NCBI RefSeq assembly: GCF_016836705.1
Contig: NZ_JAFCGY010000001.1
Location: 1,509,087-1,573,086 of the forward strand
DNA: 64,000 nt
Direction: 5' to 3'
From: Mesorhizobium caraganae
GTDB lineage: Bacteria; Pseudomonadota; Alphaproteobacteria; Rhizobiales; Rhizobiaceae
Below, piece after piece: positions 34,195-43,616 of this stretch. The notes under the pieces are model-generated. The model saw only the letters and a program-made list of their open reading frames with translations. It was not told where the DNA came from and ran no database searches. How positions within the stretch are numbered: the stretch's first letter is position 1; each line of letters starts with the position of its first letter. A program made the translations under genes and the position numbers.

Positions 34195-35168
34195 AGGCTC
34201 TCCTGAAATATCGCGAGATCTGGCTGGCGGCAGCCATCGTCGTTTTGATCGGCCTGATCTCGACACGCTTCCCGGCCTTTGCCGACCCCGGCAATCTCGG
34301 CCAGGTGTTCAACGACACCTCGATCCTGATGATCCTGGCGCTGGGACAGATGGTTGTCATCCTGACGCGGTCGATCGACCTGTCGATGGCCTCCAACCTG
34401 TGCTTCACCGGCATGGTGGTGGCGATGCTGAACGCAGCGCATCCGGCGATCCCGATCCCACTGCTGATCGTGACAGCGCTCGCCGTCGGGCTGGTGCTTG
34501 GCGCCATCAACGGCCTGCTGGTGTGGCGGCTGAACATCCCTTCGATCGTGGTGACATTGGGCACGCTCACCATCTATCGTGGCGCCACTTTCGTCCTGTC
34601 CGGTGGCGCCTGGGTCAATGCCGACAAGATGAGCCCTGACTTCATCGGCTTCCAACGGGCGGCCTTCCTTGGCATTCCGGTTCTGTCCTGGATCGCCATC
34701 CTGGTCATCGCACTGTTCTTCATCCTGATGACGCGCACCGCGCTCGGCCGCTCGATCTACGCCATCGGCGTCAACCCGACGGCGTCAGTCTATGCCGGCA
34801 TTGATGTCGGTCGCACCAAATTCATCGTCTTCTGCATTTCCGGCATGATCGGGGGCCTCGCCGGCTATCTCTGGATCTCGCGCTATGTCATCGCCTCGGT
34901 CGAGGTCGCCAATGGCTATGAGCTCAACATCATCGCCGCCTGCGTCATCGGCGGCATCTCGATCGCCGGGGGCATCGGCTCGGTCGGCGGCGCGGTGCTT
35001 GGCGCGCTCTTCCTCGGCATCATCTCCAACGCGTTGCCGGTCATCAACATCTCGCCCTTCTGGCAAATGGCGATTTCGGGCAGCGCCATCATCCTGGCCG
35101 TCGTGCTCAACGCGCGCGGCGAACGCCGGCAGGGCCGTATCATCCTGCGGAAAGCGGAGGCGGCATGA
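34191..35168 (+). CDS. rhaP: Rhamnose ABC transporter permease RhaP
   Basis: A 325-residue inner-membrane protein of the BPD_transp_2 family with about nine or ten transmembrane helices. Typical features are LGQMVVILTRSIDLSMASNL, LNIPSIVVTLGTLTIYRG, GRSIYAIGVNPTASVYAGID and YELNIIAACVIGGISIAGGI. It forms the channel with RhaQ. The ATG overlaps the rhaT stop and its own stop overlaps the start of rhaQ, both as ATGA, so translation of the three is coupled. Confidence 0.95.
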   Translation: MKALLKYREIWLAAAIVVLIGLISTRFPAFADPGNLGQVFNDTSILMILALGQMVVILTRSIDLSMASNLCFTGMVVAMLNAAHPAIPIPLLIVTALAVGLVLGAINGLLVWRLNIPSIVVTLGTLTIYRGATFVLSGGAWVNADKMSPDFIGFQRAAFLGIPVLSWIAILVIALFFILMTRTALGRSIYAIGVNPTASVYAGIDVGRTKFIVFCISGMIGGLAGYLWISRYVIASVEVANGYELNIIAACVIGGISIAGGIGSVGGAVLGALFLGIISNALPVINISPFWQMAISGSAIILAVVLNARGERRQGRIILRKAEAA

Positions 35169-36160
35169 GCGACGTCCCTGCCCCGCGCCACATTCCCGAC
35201 CGGCTCGACAAGCCGCTCTCCTCGGCGATCTTTTCCTGGGAGGCGCTGCTGGTGGTGGTGGCGGTCGCCATCTTTGCCATCAACAGTTTCGCCTCGCCCT
35301 ATTTCCTCGACGCCTATTCGCTTTCGGACCTGACCTTCAATTTCACCGAGAAGGGCCTGATCGCCTTCGCCATGGCGCTGCTGATTATTTCGGGCGAGAT
35401 CGACCTTTCGGTCGCCGCTATCATCGCGCTCGCGTCGACCATGATGGGCATGGCGGTGCAGGCCGGTGCGGATACACCTGTGCTGGTGCTGATCGGCATC
35501 GTCGTCGGGCTCGGCTGCGGCGCCTTCAACGGGCTACTGGTGACCCGACTTGGTCTGCCATCCATCGTTGTCACCATCGGCACGATGAGCCTGTTTCGCG
35601 GCATCGCCTTCATCATCCTCGGCGACCAGGCCTACAAGGGCTACCCCGAGAGCTTCGCTTTCTTCGGCCAGGGTTACGTCTGGTGGGTGGTGTCGTTCGA
35701 GCTGGTGCTCTTCCTCATAGCGGCAGTCGTCTACTGGTTCCTGCTGCATCGCACGAGTTTCGGCCGCCGCGTCTTCGCCATCGGTAACAATCCGGTCGCC
35801 GCACAGTTTTCCGGCGTACGCGTCGGCCGTATCAAATTCATCCTGTTTTGCCTGACTGGGCTGATGGCGGGCATCGCCTCGGTGCTGATCACCTCGCGTC
35901 TCGGCTCGACGCGGCCGTCGATCGCGCAGGGGTATGAGCTCGAAGTCATCACCATGGTGGTGCTCGGCGGCGTCAGCATTCTGGGCGGCTCCGGCAGCAT
36001 TTTGGGCGTCGTGCTCGCGGCCTTCATCATGGGCCTGGTGACCTTCGGCCTCGGCCTGCTCAACGTGCCCGGCATCGTCATGTCGATCTTCATCGGCCTG
36101 CTGCTGATTGTCGTCATCGCGCTGCCGATCGTCTGGCGGCGGCTGCGTGGTGTCAGCTGA
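35165..36160 (+). CDS. rhaQ: Rhamnose ABC transporter permease RhaQ
   Basis: The second permease of the rhamnose importer, 331 residues, of the same family as RhaP. It has a longer hydrophilic N-terminus ([20 protein letters not shown]) and the motifs [58 protein letters not shown] and [20 protein letters not shown]. It overlaps rhaP by four bases and the mutarotase gene by one (TGATG). Two different permeases are normal for this transporter. Confidence 0.95.
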   Translation: MSDVPAPRHIPDRLDKPLSSAIFSWEALLVVVAVAIFAINSFASPYFLDAYSLSDLTFNFTEKGLIAFAMALLIISGEIDLSVAAIIALASTMMGMAVQAGADTPVLVLIGIVVGLGCGAFNGLLVTRLGLPSIVVTIGTMSLFRGIAFIILGDQAYKGYPESFAFFGQGYVWWVVSFELVLFLIAAVVYWFLLHRTSFGRRVFAIGNNPVAAQFSGVRVGRIKFILFCLTGLMAGIASVLITSRLGSTRPSIAQGYELEVITMVVLGGVSILGGSGSILGVVLAAFIMGLVTFGLGLLNVPGIVMSIFIGLLLIVVIALPIVWRRLRGVS

Positions 36161-36477
36161 TGGCCGAGAAATACGCCTTCAAGATGCAGCTCAAGCCCGG
36201 CATGAAGGCCGAGTACAAAAAGCGCCACGACGAGATCTGGCCGGCACTGGTGGCGCTGCTGCAACAGGCCGGGGTTTCCGACTATTCGATCCATCTCGAC
36301 GATGAGACCAACATCCTGATCGACGTGCTGTGGCGGCGCGACGATCATAGCATGGCCGACCTGCCGAAACATCCGGTGATGCAGCGCTGGTGGGCGCATA
36401 TGGCCGACATCATGGAGACCAGACCCGAAAACGAGCCGGTGGCCGTACCGCTGGAAACAATGTTCCATATGGCATGA
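36160..36477 (+). CDS. rhaU: L-rhamnose mutarotase RhaU
   Basis: The enzyme interconverts the anomers of L-rhamnose. The 105-residue protein has the family sequence: [20 protein letters not shown], the catalytic His in [25 protein letters not shown], and [13 protein letters not shown] near the C-terminus. The length is that of E. coli RhaM (104). It sits between rhaQ and rhaK with overlapping starts and stops. In R. leguminosarum the homologue is called RhaU. Confidence 0.95.
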   Translation: MAEKYAFKMQLKPGMKAEYKKRHDEIWPALVALLQQAGVSDYSIHLDDETNILIDVLWRRDDHSMADLPKHPVMQRWWAHMADIMETRPENEPVAVPLETMFHMA

Positions 36478-37850
36478 GTGGGCTGCGCCATATCGCCGTC
36501 ATCGACATCGGCAAGACCAACGCCAAGGTGGCGCTGGTCGATCTCGTCACGCTGAGCGAGGTGGCTTTGCGCCGGATGGCCAATGCGCCGCTGCGGCAGC
36601 CGCCCTACCCGCATCACGATGTCGAGGCGCTGTGGACGTTCATCCTCAACAGCCTGGCCAGCCTCAACCGCGAACAGCGCATCGACGCCATTTCGATCAC
36701 CACCCATGGCGCAACAGGTGTGCTGGTCGACGCTTCTGGTGAACTGGTGCTGCCGGTGCTCGACTACGAGTTCGACGGACCCGACAGGCTGGCGGCGGAG
36801 TATGACGCGATCCGTCCGCCCTTCACTGAAACCGGCACGCCGCGCCTGCCGCTCGGCCTCAATCTCGGCGCGCAATTCTTCTGGCAGCAAAAGCGTTTTC
36901 CCGCCGAATTCGCCAAGGCCGCCGCGATGCTGATGTACCCGCAATACTGGGCGCTGCGCCTGACCGGCGTCGCCGCCAATGAGGTGACCTCGCTCGGCTG
37001 CCACACCGATCTGTGGGACCCGCGGACAGCCGATTTTTCGTCGCTGGTCGACTGCCTGAAATGGCGCAGCCTGATGGCGCCGGTGCGGCCGGCCAGGGAT
37101 TGGCTCGGCCCGATCCTGCCGGCGCTTGCCGCGCGAACCGGGCTTGATCCGCAGACGCCAGTCTTCTGCGGCTTGCACGATTCCAATGCCTCGCTGCTGC
37201 CGCATCTCCTGTCCGACGCGCCGCCCTTCTCGGTGGTCTCGACCGGGACCTGGGTGGTGTCGATGGCCGTCGGCGGCAAAGAGATTGCACTCGATGCGGC
37301 GCGCGATACGCTGGTCAATGTCAGTGCGCTCGGTGCTCCCGTACCCTCGGCGAGGTTCATGGGTGGTCGTGAGTTTTCCCTGCTGACCAAGGACAAACCG
37401 CAGGATTGCAGCGGCAGCGATGTGCTGGCCGTTCTGACAAGAAAAATGCTGCTTTTGCCCTCGACACAGCAGGGATCAGGGCCGTTCCCGCACCATGCCG
37501 CGGCATGGCTCGATGCCGACGACATCAGCAAGGGCGAGCGCTTCGCCGCCATCTCGTTCTATCTGGCGCTGATGACGGCGACCTGCCTCGAGTTGATCGG
37601 CGCCGATGGCCCGACCACCGTGGAAGGACCCTTTGCCCACAACCGCCTCTTTGTCGGCATGCTGGCCGCGGCGACCGCGCGCACCGTCATCGCCTCCGAG
37701 GCGGCCACCGGCACCAGCATCGGCGCGGCACTGCTGGCAACGGACCAGGTAACAGCGCACGGCAAGGGCGAGAGAATAGAGCCGCAGACCGACCCGGTCT
37801 GGCCAGACTATGTCAGCGCGTGGCGCGCGGCTGTACGAGCGCAGGGCTGA
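36474..37850 (+). CDS. rhaK: Rhamnulokinase / rhamnose kinase RhaK
   Basis: A 458-residue FGGY-type carbohydrate kinase of the ASKHA fold. The ATP site opens [19 protein letters not shown] and the family pieces [39 protein letters not shown] and [13 protein letters not shown] follow. In R. leguminosarum the RhaK kinase is needed for transport by the adjacent ABC system as well as for phosphorylation. It overlaps rhaU (ATGA) and is the last gene of the operon; its stop directly abuts that of the convergent racemase gene. Confidence 0.94.
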   Translation: MSGLRHIAVIDIGKTNAKVALVDLVTLSEVALRRMANAPLRQPPYPHHDVEALWTFILNSLASLNREQRIDAISITTHGATGVLVDASGELVLPVLDYEFDGPDRLAAEYDAIRPPFTETGTPRLPLGLNLGAQFFWQQKRFPAEFAKAAAMLMYPQYWALRLTGVAANEVTSLGCHTDLWDPRTADFSSLVDCLKWRSLMAPVRPARDWLGPILPALAARTGLDPQTPVFCGLHDSNASLLPHLLSDAPPFSVVSTGTWVVSMAVGGKEIALDAARDTLVNVSALGAPVPSARFMGGREFSLLTKDKPQDCSGSDVLAVLTRKMLLLPSTQQGSGPFPHHAAAWLDADDISKGERFAAISFYLALMTATCLELIGADGPTTVEGPFAHNRLFVGMLAAATARTVIASEAATGTSIGAALLATDQVTAHGKGERIEPQTDPVWPDYVSAWRAAVRAQG

Positions 37851-39677
37851 TCACAAAATCCGCTTGCCGAAGGCCGACATAACGAAGTTGACCACGTCTG
37901 TGCCGATCCTTGGCTCAAGATCGGCGGTCAGGCCCGAGACATCCATCGACAGCAGGCCGCCGGAGAGCGAGATCGCTTCCATCGCCTGATGCGTTTCGCG
38001 CACCGTCAGTCCGCCGGAGCCTGCTGCCCAGCCGGCGAATTCGGTGACTGTGGGCGAGTAGCTGACGTGAAAGCCTTGCGTTCCCGAGGTGGCGATGCGG
38101 ATCGCCTCATGCATCAGGTCGCGCATGCCCATGGCGTCGATGTCGGTCATGGTGAAGGCCGAGACACGCGAATCCTTCAGCACCCGCGCTTCGGCCGGAT
38201 CGGCGTGGCGCAGGCCGATGATGACGACATTTTCCGGCGACAGCTGTGGCTGCAGCGCACCAGTCTTGTGATCGAGACCAAGTGTGCGCGCCAGCACCGA
38301 GGCTTCCGGCATGGCAGGGGCGTCTTCGTCCTCGGGCATCAGCGCGGCGATGGAATCGATCCAGATCAGGCCGAAGGAATGCGTCGCGCGCGCCGTCGCG
38401 GTCAGTGCCTTGTGGGCGATACGGCGGTCGGCGCCGGCAGCGAGCCGGATCAAGCCCGATGGCGGGCGCTCGACATCGGCGAGTTCCACCACATCGAAGT
38501 TCATCGCCTCCAGCCGCGCGCCGGTTCCCTCTCGCGCAAGGATGCCGGCGGCTTCTTGTTCGGCCGAGATCGACACCATCTTGCGGCCGGAAAAGTCGGC
38601 GACATCGTGCATCGGCGCCTTCTCGACATATTCCGAGGTCATCGCCAAAAGCATGGCGCCATAGTTCATGCGGAAGGCGACGCGGTCACCGACGGCGGGG
38701 CGCGGATCGGCGTCCTGCACGTCGAGCAGCAGATGGTCGCTGGAGGCGCCGAGTACGCGTATGCCCTTGGCGATCGGCGTCAGCCCTTCGACCAGCACGT
38801 CCTCGCGGCCGATATTGGCGATGGCGCGCAGCCGGTCGCCTTCGTCGGCGAAGACCGGCTGATTGCCGAAAGCGTCGTAGCCGGATTCACCGATCGGCCG
38901 CGACGGCTTGAGCTTGACCTCGATGATATCGCTGGTCAGCCGGCAGGCATCGGGCTCAAGTTCCGGCCACGGAACATCGCGGAAGGTTTCGATGCCGCCT
39001 TGCAGGATCGCCTCGCCGACCCTGAGATTGTTGATGCCGGCCGGCAACTTGCCTTCAAGCAGCAGCGTCAGCGACGACGAGGCGCCGCCGGAAATGAAGT
39101 CGAGGCTTTTGCCGGACAGGCGCTCGGTCTTGTAGGCATGGGCGACGAGCTGGCCGAGATTTTCCGGCGTCGGCATGATGGCGCCGAAGCAGCCGAGATT
39201 GGTGCCGATGCCGGCAATGCGCACGCCCCTGAACGCCAGGATTTGCTCGACGGTCGGGATCAGGTCGCTCGGCCAGATACCCTCTCGGAGGTCGCCCAGA
39301 TCGATCATCAGCATGATGTCGTGGATGCGGCCCATGCGCTCGGCGATGCGCGATATCTCGCGGATCGTGGTCAGCTCCGACTGCAGGCTGATGTCGACGG
39401 TGCGCACCACTTCTTCGACGCGCGCCATCGGTGGACTGCGCAGCAGCATGATCGGCGCGCTGATGCCGCTGTCACGTAGCCGGCGGATGTTTTCAAAGCG
39501 AGATTCGGCGATGCCGGCAACACCGCCGCGCAGCATGGCGCGCGCCACTTGCGGCATGCCGCACGTGCCCTTGGTGACGCCGAAGACCTTGATGCCCGAC
39601 AGCGCGCAGCGTTCGACGATGGTGCGCGCATTGCGCTCGATGCGGCCAAGGTCGATGGCGACTTGCGGTCCCGACAT
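37851..39677 (-). CDS. PLP amino-acid racemase fused to an arginase-like domain
   Basis: A 608-residue two-part protein. Residues 1 to about 360 are an alanine/ornithine racemase-type TIM barrel plus C-domain: Lys36 in GVTKGTCG should hold pyridoxal phosphate and Tyr339 in RMNYGAMLLAMTSEYV is the second catalytic base. Residues about 365 to 606 follow the strand order of the arginase/agmatinase fold (VVIIGLRHADPAEARVLK, AFTMTDIDAMGMRDLMHEAI, GSGGLTVRETHQAMEAISLS) but lack the manganese ligands: DAHxD appears as WIDSIAAL and SFDxDxxDP as HVSYSPTVTEF. The second domain should thus be non-hydrolytic. GGAGG precedes the ATG. It follows a D-amino-acid dehydrogenase gene by two bases. Confidence 0.8.
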   Translation of the reverse strand: MSGPQVAIDLGRIERNARTIVERCALSGIKVFGVTKGTCGMPQVARAMLRGGVAGIAESRFENIRRLRDSGISAPIMLLRSPPMARVEEVVRTVDISLQSELTTIREISRIAERMGRIHDIMLMIDLGDLREGIWPSDLIPTVEQILAFRGVRIAGIGTNLGCFGAIMPTPENLGQLVAHAYKTERLSGKSLDFISGGASSSLTLLLEGKLPAGINNLRVGEAILQGGIETFRDVPWPELEPDACRLTSDIIEVKLKPSRPIGESGYDAFGNQPVFADEGDRLRAIANIGREDVLVEGLTPIAKGIRVLGASSDHLLLDVQDADPRPAVGDRVAFRMNYGAMLLAMTSEYVEKAPMHDVADFSGRKMVSISAEQEAAGILAREGTGARLEAMNFDVVELADVERPPSGLIRLAAGADRRIAHKALTATARATHSFGLIWIDSIAALMPEDEDAPAMPEASVLARTLGLDHKTGALQPQLSPENVVIIGLRHADPAEARVLKDSRVSAFTMTDIDAMGMRDLMHEAIRIATSGTQGFHVSYSPTVTEFAGWAAGSGGLTVRETHQAMEAISLSGGLLSMDVSGLTADLEPRIGTDVVNFVMSAFGKRIL

Positions 39678-39679
39678 AC

Positions 39680-40930
39680 CTAGCCTCCGTAGACCAGACC
39701 TTGCGGGTCGATCTCCGGCTTGCGGCCGGCGATGAGGTCGGCCAGGAATTTGCCGGAGCCGCAGGCCATGGTCCAGCCGACATGACCGTGGCCGGTGTCG
39801 AGATAGAGGTTTTTGTAGCGCGCCGGACCGATGACCGGCACGGAGTTCGGCGTCATTGGCCGCAGACCCGCCCAGAGCACCGCCTTTTTCTCGTCGAAGG
39901 CGCCGGGGAACAGGTCCTTGCCGGTCCGGAACATGGCGGCGAAGTCACTTGGACGATGGGTGCGGTCGAAGCCGGTGAATTCGGCGGTCGAAGCGAGCCG
40001 CAAGCGGTTGCCCAGCCTGGAATAGGCGATCAACTGGTCCTCGTCGGCGCCGCCCATGGTCGGGCCCTTGCTCTCATCCTCCAGCGGAATGGTCGCGGTG
40101 TACCCTTTCACCGGATAGACCGGCAGGTCGATGCCGTAACGGCGGCCGAGCAGCCCGCTTTCCGGCCCCATCGAGATGACCACCGCATTGCCTGCGATGG
40201 GACCGGCCGAGGTCATCACTGCACGTACGCGGTCGCCTTCGATATCGAGGCCCTCGACCGTGGTGTCGAACAGGAATTTGACGCCAAGCTTTTCGCGCGC
40301 ATAGGTGGCGAGATTGTCGACGAACAGTCTGGAATCGCCCGTCTGGTCGATTGGCGAATAGACACCGCCGGCGATCTTTTCCTTCACGCCGGCAAGGCCC
40401 GGCTCCAGCTCGATCAGCCGGTCGCGGCCGACGATCTCGATCGGCAGGCCGTGCTCGGCCAGATAGCGATAATTGTCGGTGCCGGTGTCGAGGCTGTGCT
40501 GCGAGCGAAAGAAATAGAGGATGCCCTTCTTGCGCTCGTCATAGTGAATGCCGGTGTCGGCCGAGATGGCGTTGATGCAGTCGCGCGAATAGAGCGCCAG
40601 CCGCAACTTGACGCGGCTGTTAGCGCGCAGGCGGGTGACCGTGCATTGGCGCAGGAAGCGCAGGCTCCATGCGAGGAAATAGGGATCGAAGCGCAGCCTG
40701 ACCTTGATGCCGAGATCATGGTTCCAGAGCGCGCGCAAAAACGTCTTGAGCGCCGCCGGCGAGGCCCAGGCGGTGGCGTCGCCGGGCGAGACCAGGCCGG
40801 CATTGGACTGGCTGGTGCCGCGCGCCGGCGCCGGATGCCGCTCGACCACGGTGACCTCGTGGCCGTCGGCGGCCAGATAATAGGCGGCCGCCGTACCGAC
40901 AACGCCGGCCCCGAGCACCGTTATCCTCAT
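39680..40930 (-). CDS. FAD-dependent D-amino-acid dehydrogenase (DadA-like)
   Basis: The 416-residue flavoprotein of the DAO family opens with the FAD-binding MRITVLGAGVVGTAAAYYLA and has ERHPAPARGTSQSNAGLVSP and GPARYKNLYLDTGHGHVGWT near the C-terminus, all as in DadA. It should oxidise D-amino acids to keto acids, passing electrons to the respiratory chain. The ATG at 40930 has GGGGGG four bases before it. It is followed after two bases by the racemase fusion; the pair probably converts an L-amino acid to its D form and then oxidises it. Ornithine, lysine or a related cationic amino acid is a guess from the racemase type. Confidence 0.9.
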   Translation of the reverse strand: MRITVLGAGVVGTAAAYYLAADGHEVTVVERHPAPARGTSQSNAGLVSPGDATAWASPAALKTFLRALWNHDLGIKVRLRFDPYFLAWSLRFLRQCTVTRLRANSRVKLRLALYSRDCINAISADTGIHYDERKKGILYFFRSQHSLDTGTDNYRYLAEHGLPIEIVGRDRLIELEPGLAGVKEKIAGGVYSPIDQTGDSRLFVDNLATYAREKLGVKFLFDTTVEGLDIEGDRVRAVMTSAGPIAGNAVVISMGPESGLLGRRYGIDLPVYPVKGYTATIPLEDESKGPTMGGADEDQLIAYSRLGNRLRLASTAEFTGFDRTHRPSDFAAMFRTGKDLFPGAFDEKKAVLWAGLRPMTPNSVPVIGPARYKNLYLDTGHGHVGWTMACGSGKFLADLIAGRKPEIDPQGLVYGG

Positions 40931-41045
40931 GCCACCCCCCAAAGCTCTTCGCGGCGCAGCGCCTCCACGCTTTGCTTGCGAATGCCTTCAATAGCGCTTC
41001 GCCGCGCGCCTTGCGAGCCCTTGGGGGCGTTGGGAGCCTCTCGGC

Positions 41046-42041
41046 TCAGCCCCGGGCTGAGTTCTTGCCGGTCAGGATACGCTCCCAGGCGAGCGCGTCG
41101 GCAACGATCTGGTCGAGATCGTCGCGTTGCGGGGCCCAGCCGAGTTCGGCGCGGGCAAGATCCGAATTGGCGACCACGGCGGCGGCGTCGCCCGGACGGC
41201 GGTCGCCCATCTTGACCTCAAAATCCCGGCCGAAGGCGCGGCGCACGCTGTCGATGACCTCGAGCACTGAATAGCCATGGCTGTAGCCGCAATTGGCGAC
41301 GAGGCTCTGCCCCCCGGCGCGCAGCCGCTCCAGCGCCAGGCGATGCGCCGCGGCCAGGTCGCTGACATGGATGTAGTCGCGCATGCAGGTGCCGTCCGGC
41401 GTTGGATAGTCGGTGCCGAATACCTGCATGAAGGGACGCTTGCCGAGCGCGGTCTCACAGGCGACCTTGATCAGATGAGTGGCGCCCGGGGTCGACTGGC
41501 CAGTGCGGCCCCTGGGATCGGCGCCGGCGACATTGAAATAGCGCAACGCCGTGTAGCGCAAGGGATGGGCAAGCGCCGCATCGCGCAGCATCCATTCGCT
41601 CATCAGCTTGGACAGGCCGTAGGGCGATTCCGGCGCCAGGCGGGCATCCTCGCGCACCGGCTCAAGGCCGGCGCCACCATAAACGGCGGCCGTCGAAGAG
41701 AAGATGAAATGCGGAACGCCCTCACGCACCGCGGTTTCGATCAGCGTGCGGGTCTTCGAGGTGTTGTTCTCGTAATAGGCGAGCGGATCGGTAACCGATT
41801 CGGGAACCACGATCGAGCCGGCGAAATGGATGATCGCGTCGACCTTGTTATCCCGGATGATCTGGCCGACCAGTTCCCTGTCGGCGACATCGCCGACAAC
41901 CAGCTTGGCCTCCGGCGCCACCGCCCATTCGAAGCCGGTGGAAAGCCGGTCGAGCACGACGACGCTTTCACCGGCATCCAGCAGTTCCCAGACCATGTGG
42001 CTGCCGATATAGCCGGCGCCGCCCGTTACCAAAACCGTCAT
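41046..42041 (-). CDS. galE: UDP-glucose 4-epimerase
   Basis: GalE interconverts UDP-glucose and UDP-galactose for polysaccharide synthesis and galactose use. The 331-residue extended SDR has the NAD-binding VLVTGGAGYIGSHMVWELLD, the catalytic YGLSKLMSEW, FSSTAAVYG, RYFNVAGADPRGRTG, YPTPDGTCMRDYIHVSDLA and GDRRPGDAAAV. The start at 42041 has AAGAGGA at a normal distance. It is monocistronic and divergent from hemA; the 280 bases between hold the FixK-type box. Confidence 0.95.
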   Translation of the reverse strand: MTVLVTGGAGYIGSHMVWELLDAGESVVVLDRLSTGFEWAVAPEAKLVVGDVADRELVGQIIRDNKVDAIIHFAGSIVVPESVTDPLAYYENNTSKTRTLIETAVREGVPHFIFSSTAAVYGGAGLEPVREDARLAPESPYGLSKLMSEWMLRDAALAHPLRYTALRYFNVAGADPRGRTGQSTPGATHLIKVACETALGKRPFMQVFGTDYPTPDGTCMRDYIHVSDLAAAHRLALERLRAGGQSLVANCGYSHGYSVLEVIDSVRRAFGRDFEVKMGDRRPGDAAAVVANSDLARAELGWAPQRDDLDQIVADALAWERILTGKNSARG

Positions 42042-42183
42042 CCGCGTCCTCTTTTGCTCATGATTTATCGGAAACTGTCTCAATGACCGCCTTACTGGAA
42101 AGCCTGCGGCAAGGCCATTAGAAACGCCTGAATGTTAAATCCGTAACAGTCTCACTGGCCTGTGGCATCGTACGGAAACAAAA

Positions 42184-42197
42184 TTGATCCACATCAA
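42184..42197. promoter_or_regulatory. FNR/FixK-type box upstream of hemA
   Basis: TTGATCCACATCAA is a perfect match to the anaerobox TTGAT-N4-ATCAA. It is 123 bases before the hemA ATG. Low-oxygen activation of hemA is known from Bradyrhizobium. Confidence 0.75.
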
Positions 42198-42320
42198 GGG
42201 AATAGGCCACGATCTGGGATCGTTAGGAACAGGCTTGGGGCGTGGCATTTTGACCAAACAGGCCCGGTGGACGACGAATGGGCCAATGATTATGATCCCG
42301 CGCAAAACTGGGAAGGCGAT

Positions 42321-43598
42321 ATGAACTATCAGCGGTTCTTCGAGGAAGCGATCGACCAGCTTCATGCCGAGCGGCGCTACCGCGTCTTCGCAGATCTCGA
42401 GCGCATCGTCGGCAAGTTTCCGCGCGCCATCTGGCGTTCCAATGGCCGCGCCGAGGAAATCACCGTCTGGTGTTCCAACGACTATCTCGGCATGGGCCAG
42501 AATCCCGATGTCATCGCCGCGTTCCAGAATGCGGCCGGCAAGATGGGCTCGGGCGCCGGCGGCACCCGCAACATTTCCGGCACCAGCAACCCGCTGGTCG
42601 AGCTCGAAGTGGAACTTGCCGACCTGCACGACAAGGAAGCGGCCCTGGTCTTCACCTCCGGCTTCGTCTCCAACGAAGCCTCGATCTCGACCATAGCGCG
42701 GCTGTTGCCCAACTGCCTGATCATCTCGGACGAGCTCAACCATGCCTCGATGATCGAGGGCGTACGGCGCTCTGGCGCAGAGAAGAAGATTTTCCGCCAC
42801 AACGACGTCGCCCATCTCGAAAGCCTGCTGCAGACGGCTGGCCGCGAGCGCGCCAAGCTGATCGTCTTCGAGAGCGTCTATTCGATGGACGGCGACATTG
42901 CGCCGATCAAGCAGATCGTCGAACTGGCCGAACGCTACAATGCCATGACCTATGTCGACGAGGTCCATGCCGTCGGCATGTACGGACCGCGCGGCGGTGG
43001 CATCACCGAGCGCGAGGGGCTGGCCGACCGCATCGACATCATCGAGGGAACGCTGGCCAAGGCGTTCGGTACGCTCGGCGGCTACATCGCCGGCAACAGC
43101 GCCATCATCGATGCGGTGCGTTCCTACGCGCCGGGCTTCATCTTCACCACGGCGCTGCCGCCGGCGATCGCCGCTGCCGCCACCACCTCCATCCGCCACC
43201 TGAAGCGCTCACAGGCCGAACGCGACGCGCAGCAGCGCCAGGCGACGCGGACCAAGGAGGTTCTGTCTGCCGCCGGCCTGCCGGTGATGGACTCGCCGAC
43301 GCATATCGTGCCGGTGCTGGTCGGTGACCCCGAACTCTGCAAGATGGCCAGCGACCGACTGCTTGGCGTGCACGGTATCTACATCCAGCCGATCAACTAC
43401 CCGACCGTGCCGCGCGGCACCGAGCGGCTGCGCATCACGCCGACGCCGTTCCATTCCGATGCACTGATTGCGGGACTACAGGACGCGCTGGTCGAGACAT
43501 GGGATGCGCTCGGCATTCCCTACGGTTCGGCAGGCCGGCCCGCTGTCGCCAAGAGCGACCGGATTGTTCCGCTGCTGGTGCCGAAGTCGGGCGGCTGA
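42321..43598 (+). CDS. hemA: 5-aminolevulinate synthase
   Basis: HemA condenses glycine with succinyl-CoA to 5-aminolevulinate, the first step of heme synthesis in alphaproteobacteria. The 425-residue PLP enzyme of the alpha-oxoamine synthase family has [60 protein letters not shown], and the PLP Lys in [24 protein letters not shown] is four bases before the ATG at 42321; the upstream open extension is not expected to be translated. Regulation by low oxygen is suggested by the FixK box. Confidence 0.97.
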   Translation: MNYQRFFEEAIDQLHAERRYRVFADLERIVGKFPRAIWRSNGRAEEITVWCSNDYLGMGQNPDVIAAFQNAAGKMGSGAGGTRNISGTSNPLVELEVELADLHDKEAALVFTSGFVSNEASISTIARLLPNCLIISDELNHASMIEGVRRSGAEKKIFRHNDVAHLESLLQTAGRERAKLIVFESVYSMDGDIAPIKQIVELAERYNAMTYVDEVHAVGMYGPRGGGITEREGLADRIDIIEGTLAKAFGTLGGYIAGNSAIIDAVRSYAPGFIFTTALPPAIAAAATTSIRHLKRSQAERDAQQRQATRTKEVLSAAGLPVMDSPTHIVPVLVGDPELCKMASDRLLGVHGIYIQPINYPTVPRGTERLRITPTPFHSDALIAGLQDALVETWDALGIPYGSAGRPAVAKSDRIVPLLVPKSGG

Positions 43599-43616
43599 AG
43601 CCGCCGCCCGTTCAGA

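Noticed and set aside
42135..43199. 354-codon antisense frame over hemA
   Set aside because: Long antisense frames are common in GC-rich genes with third-position bias; hemA has complete motifs.
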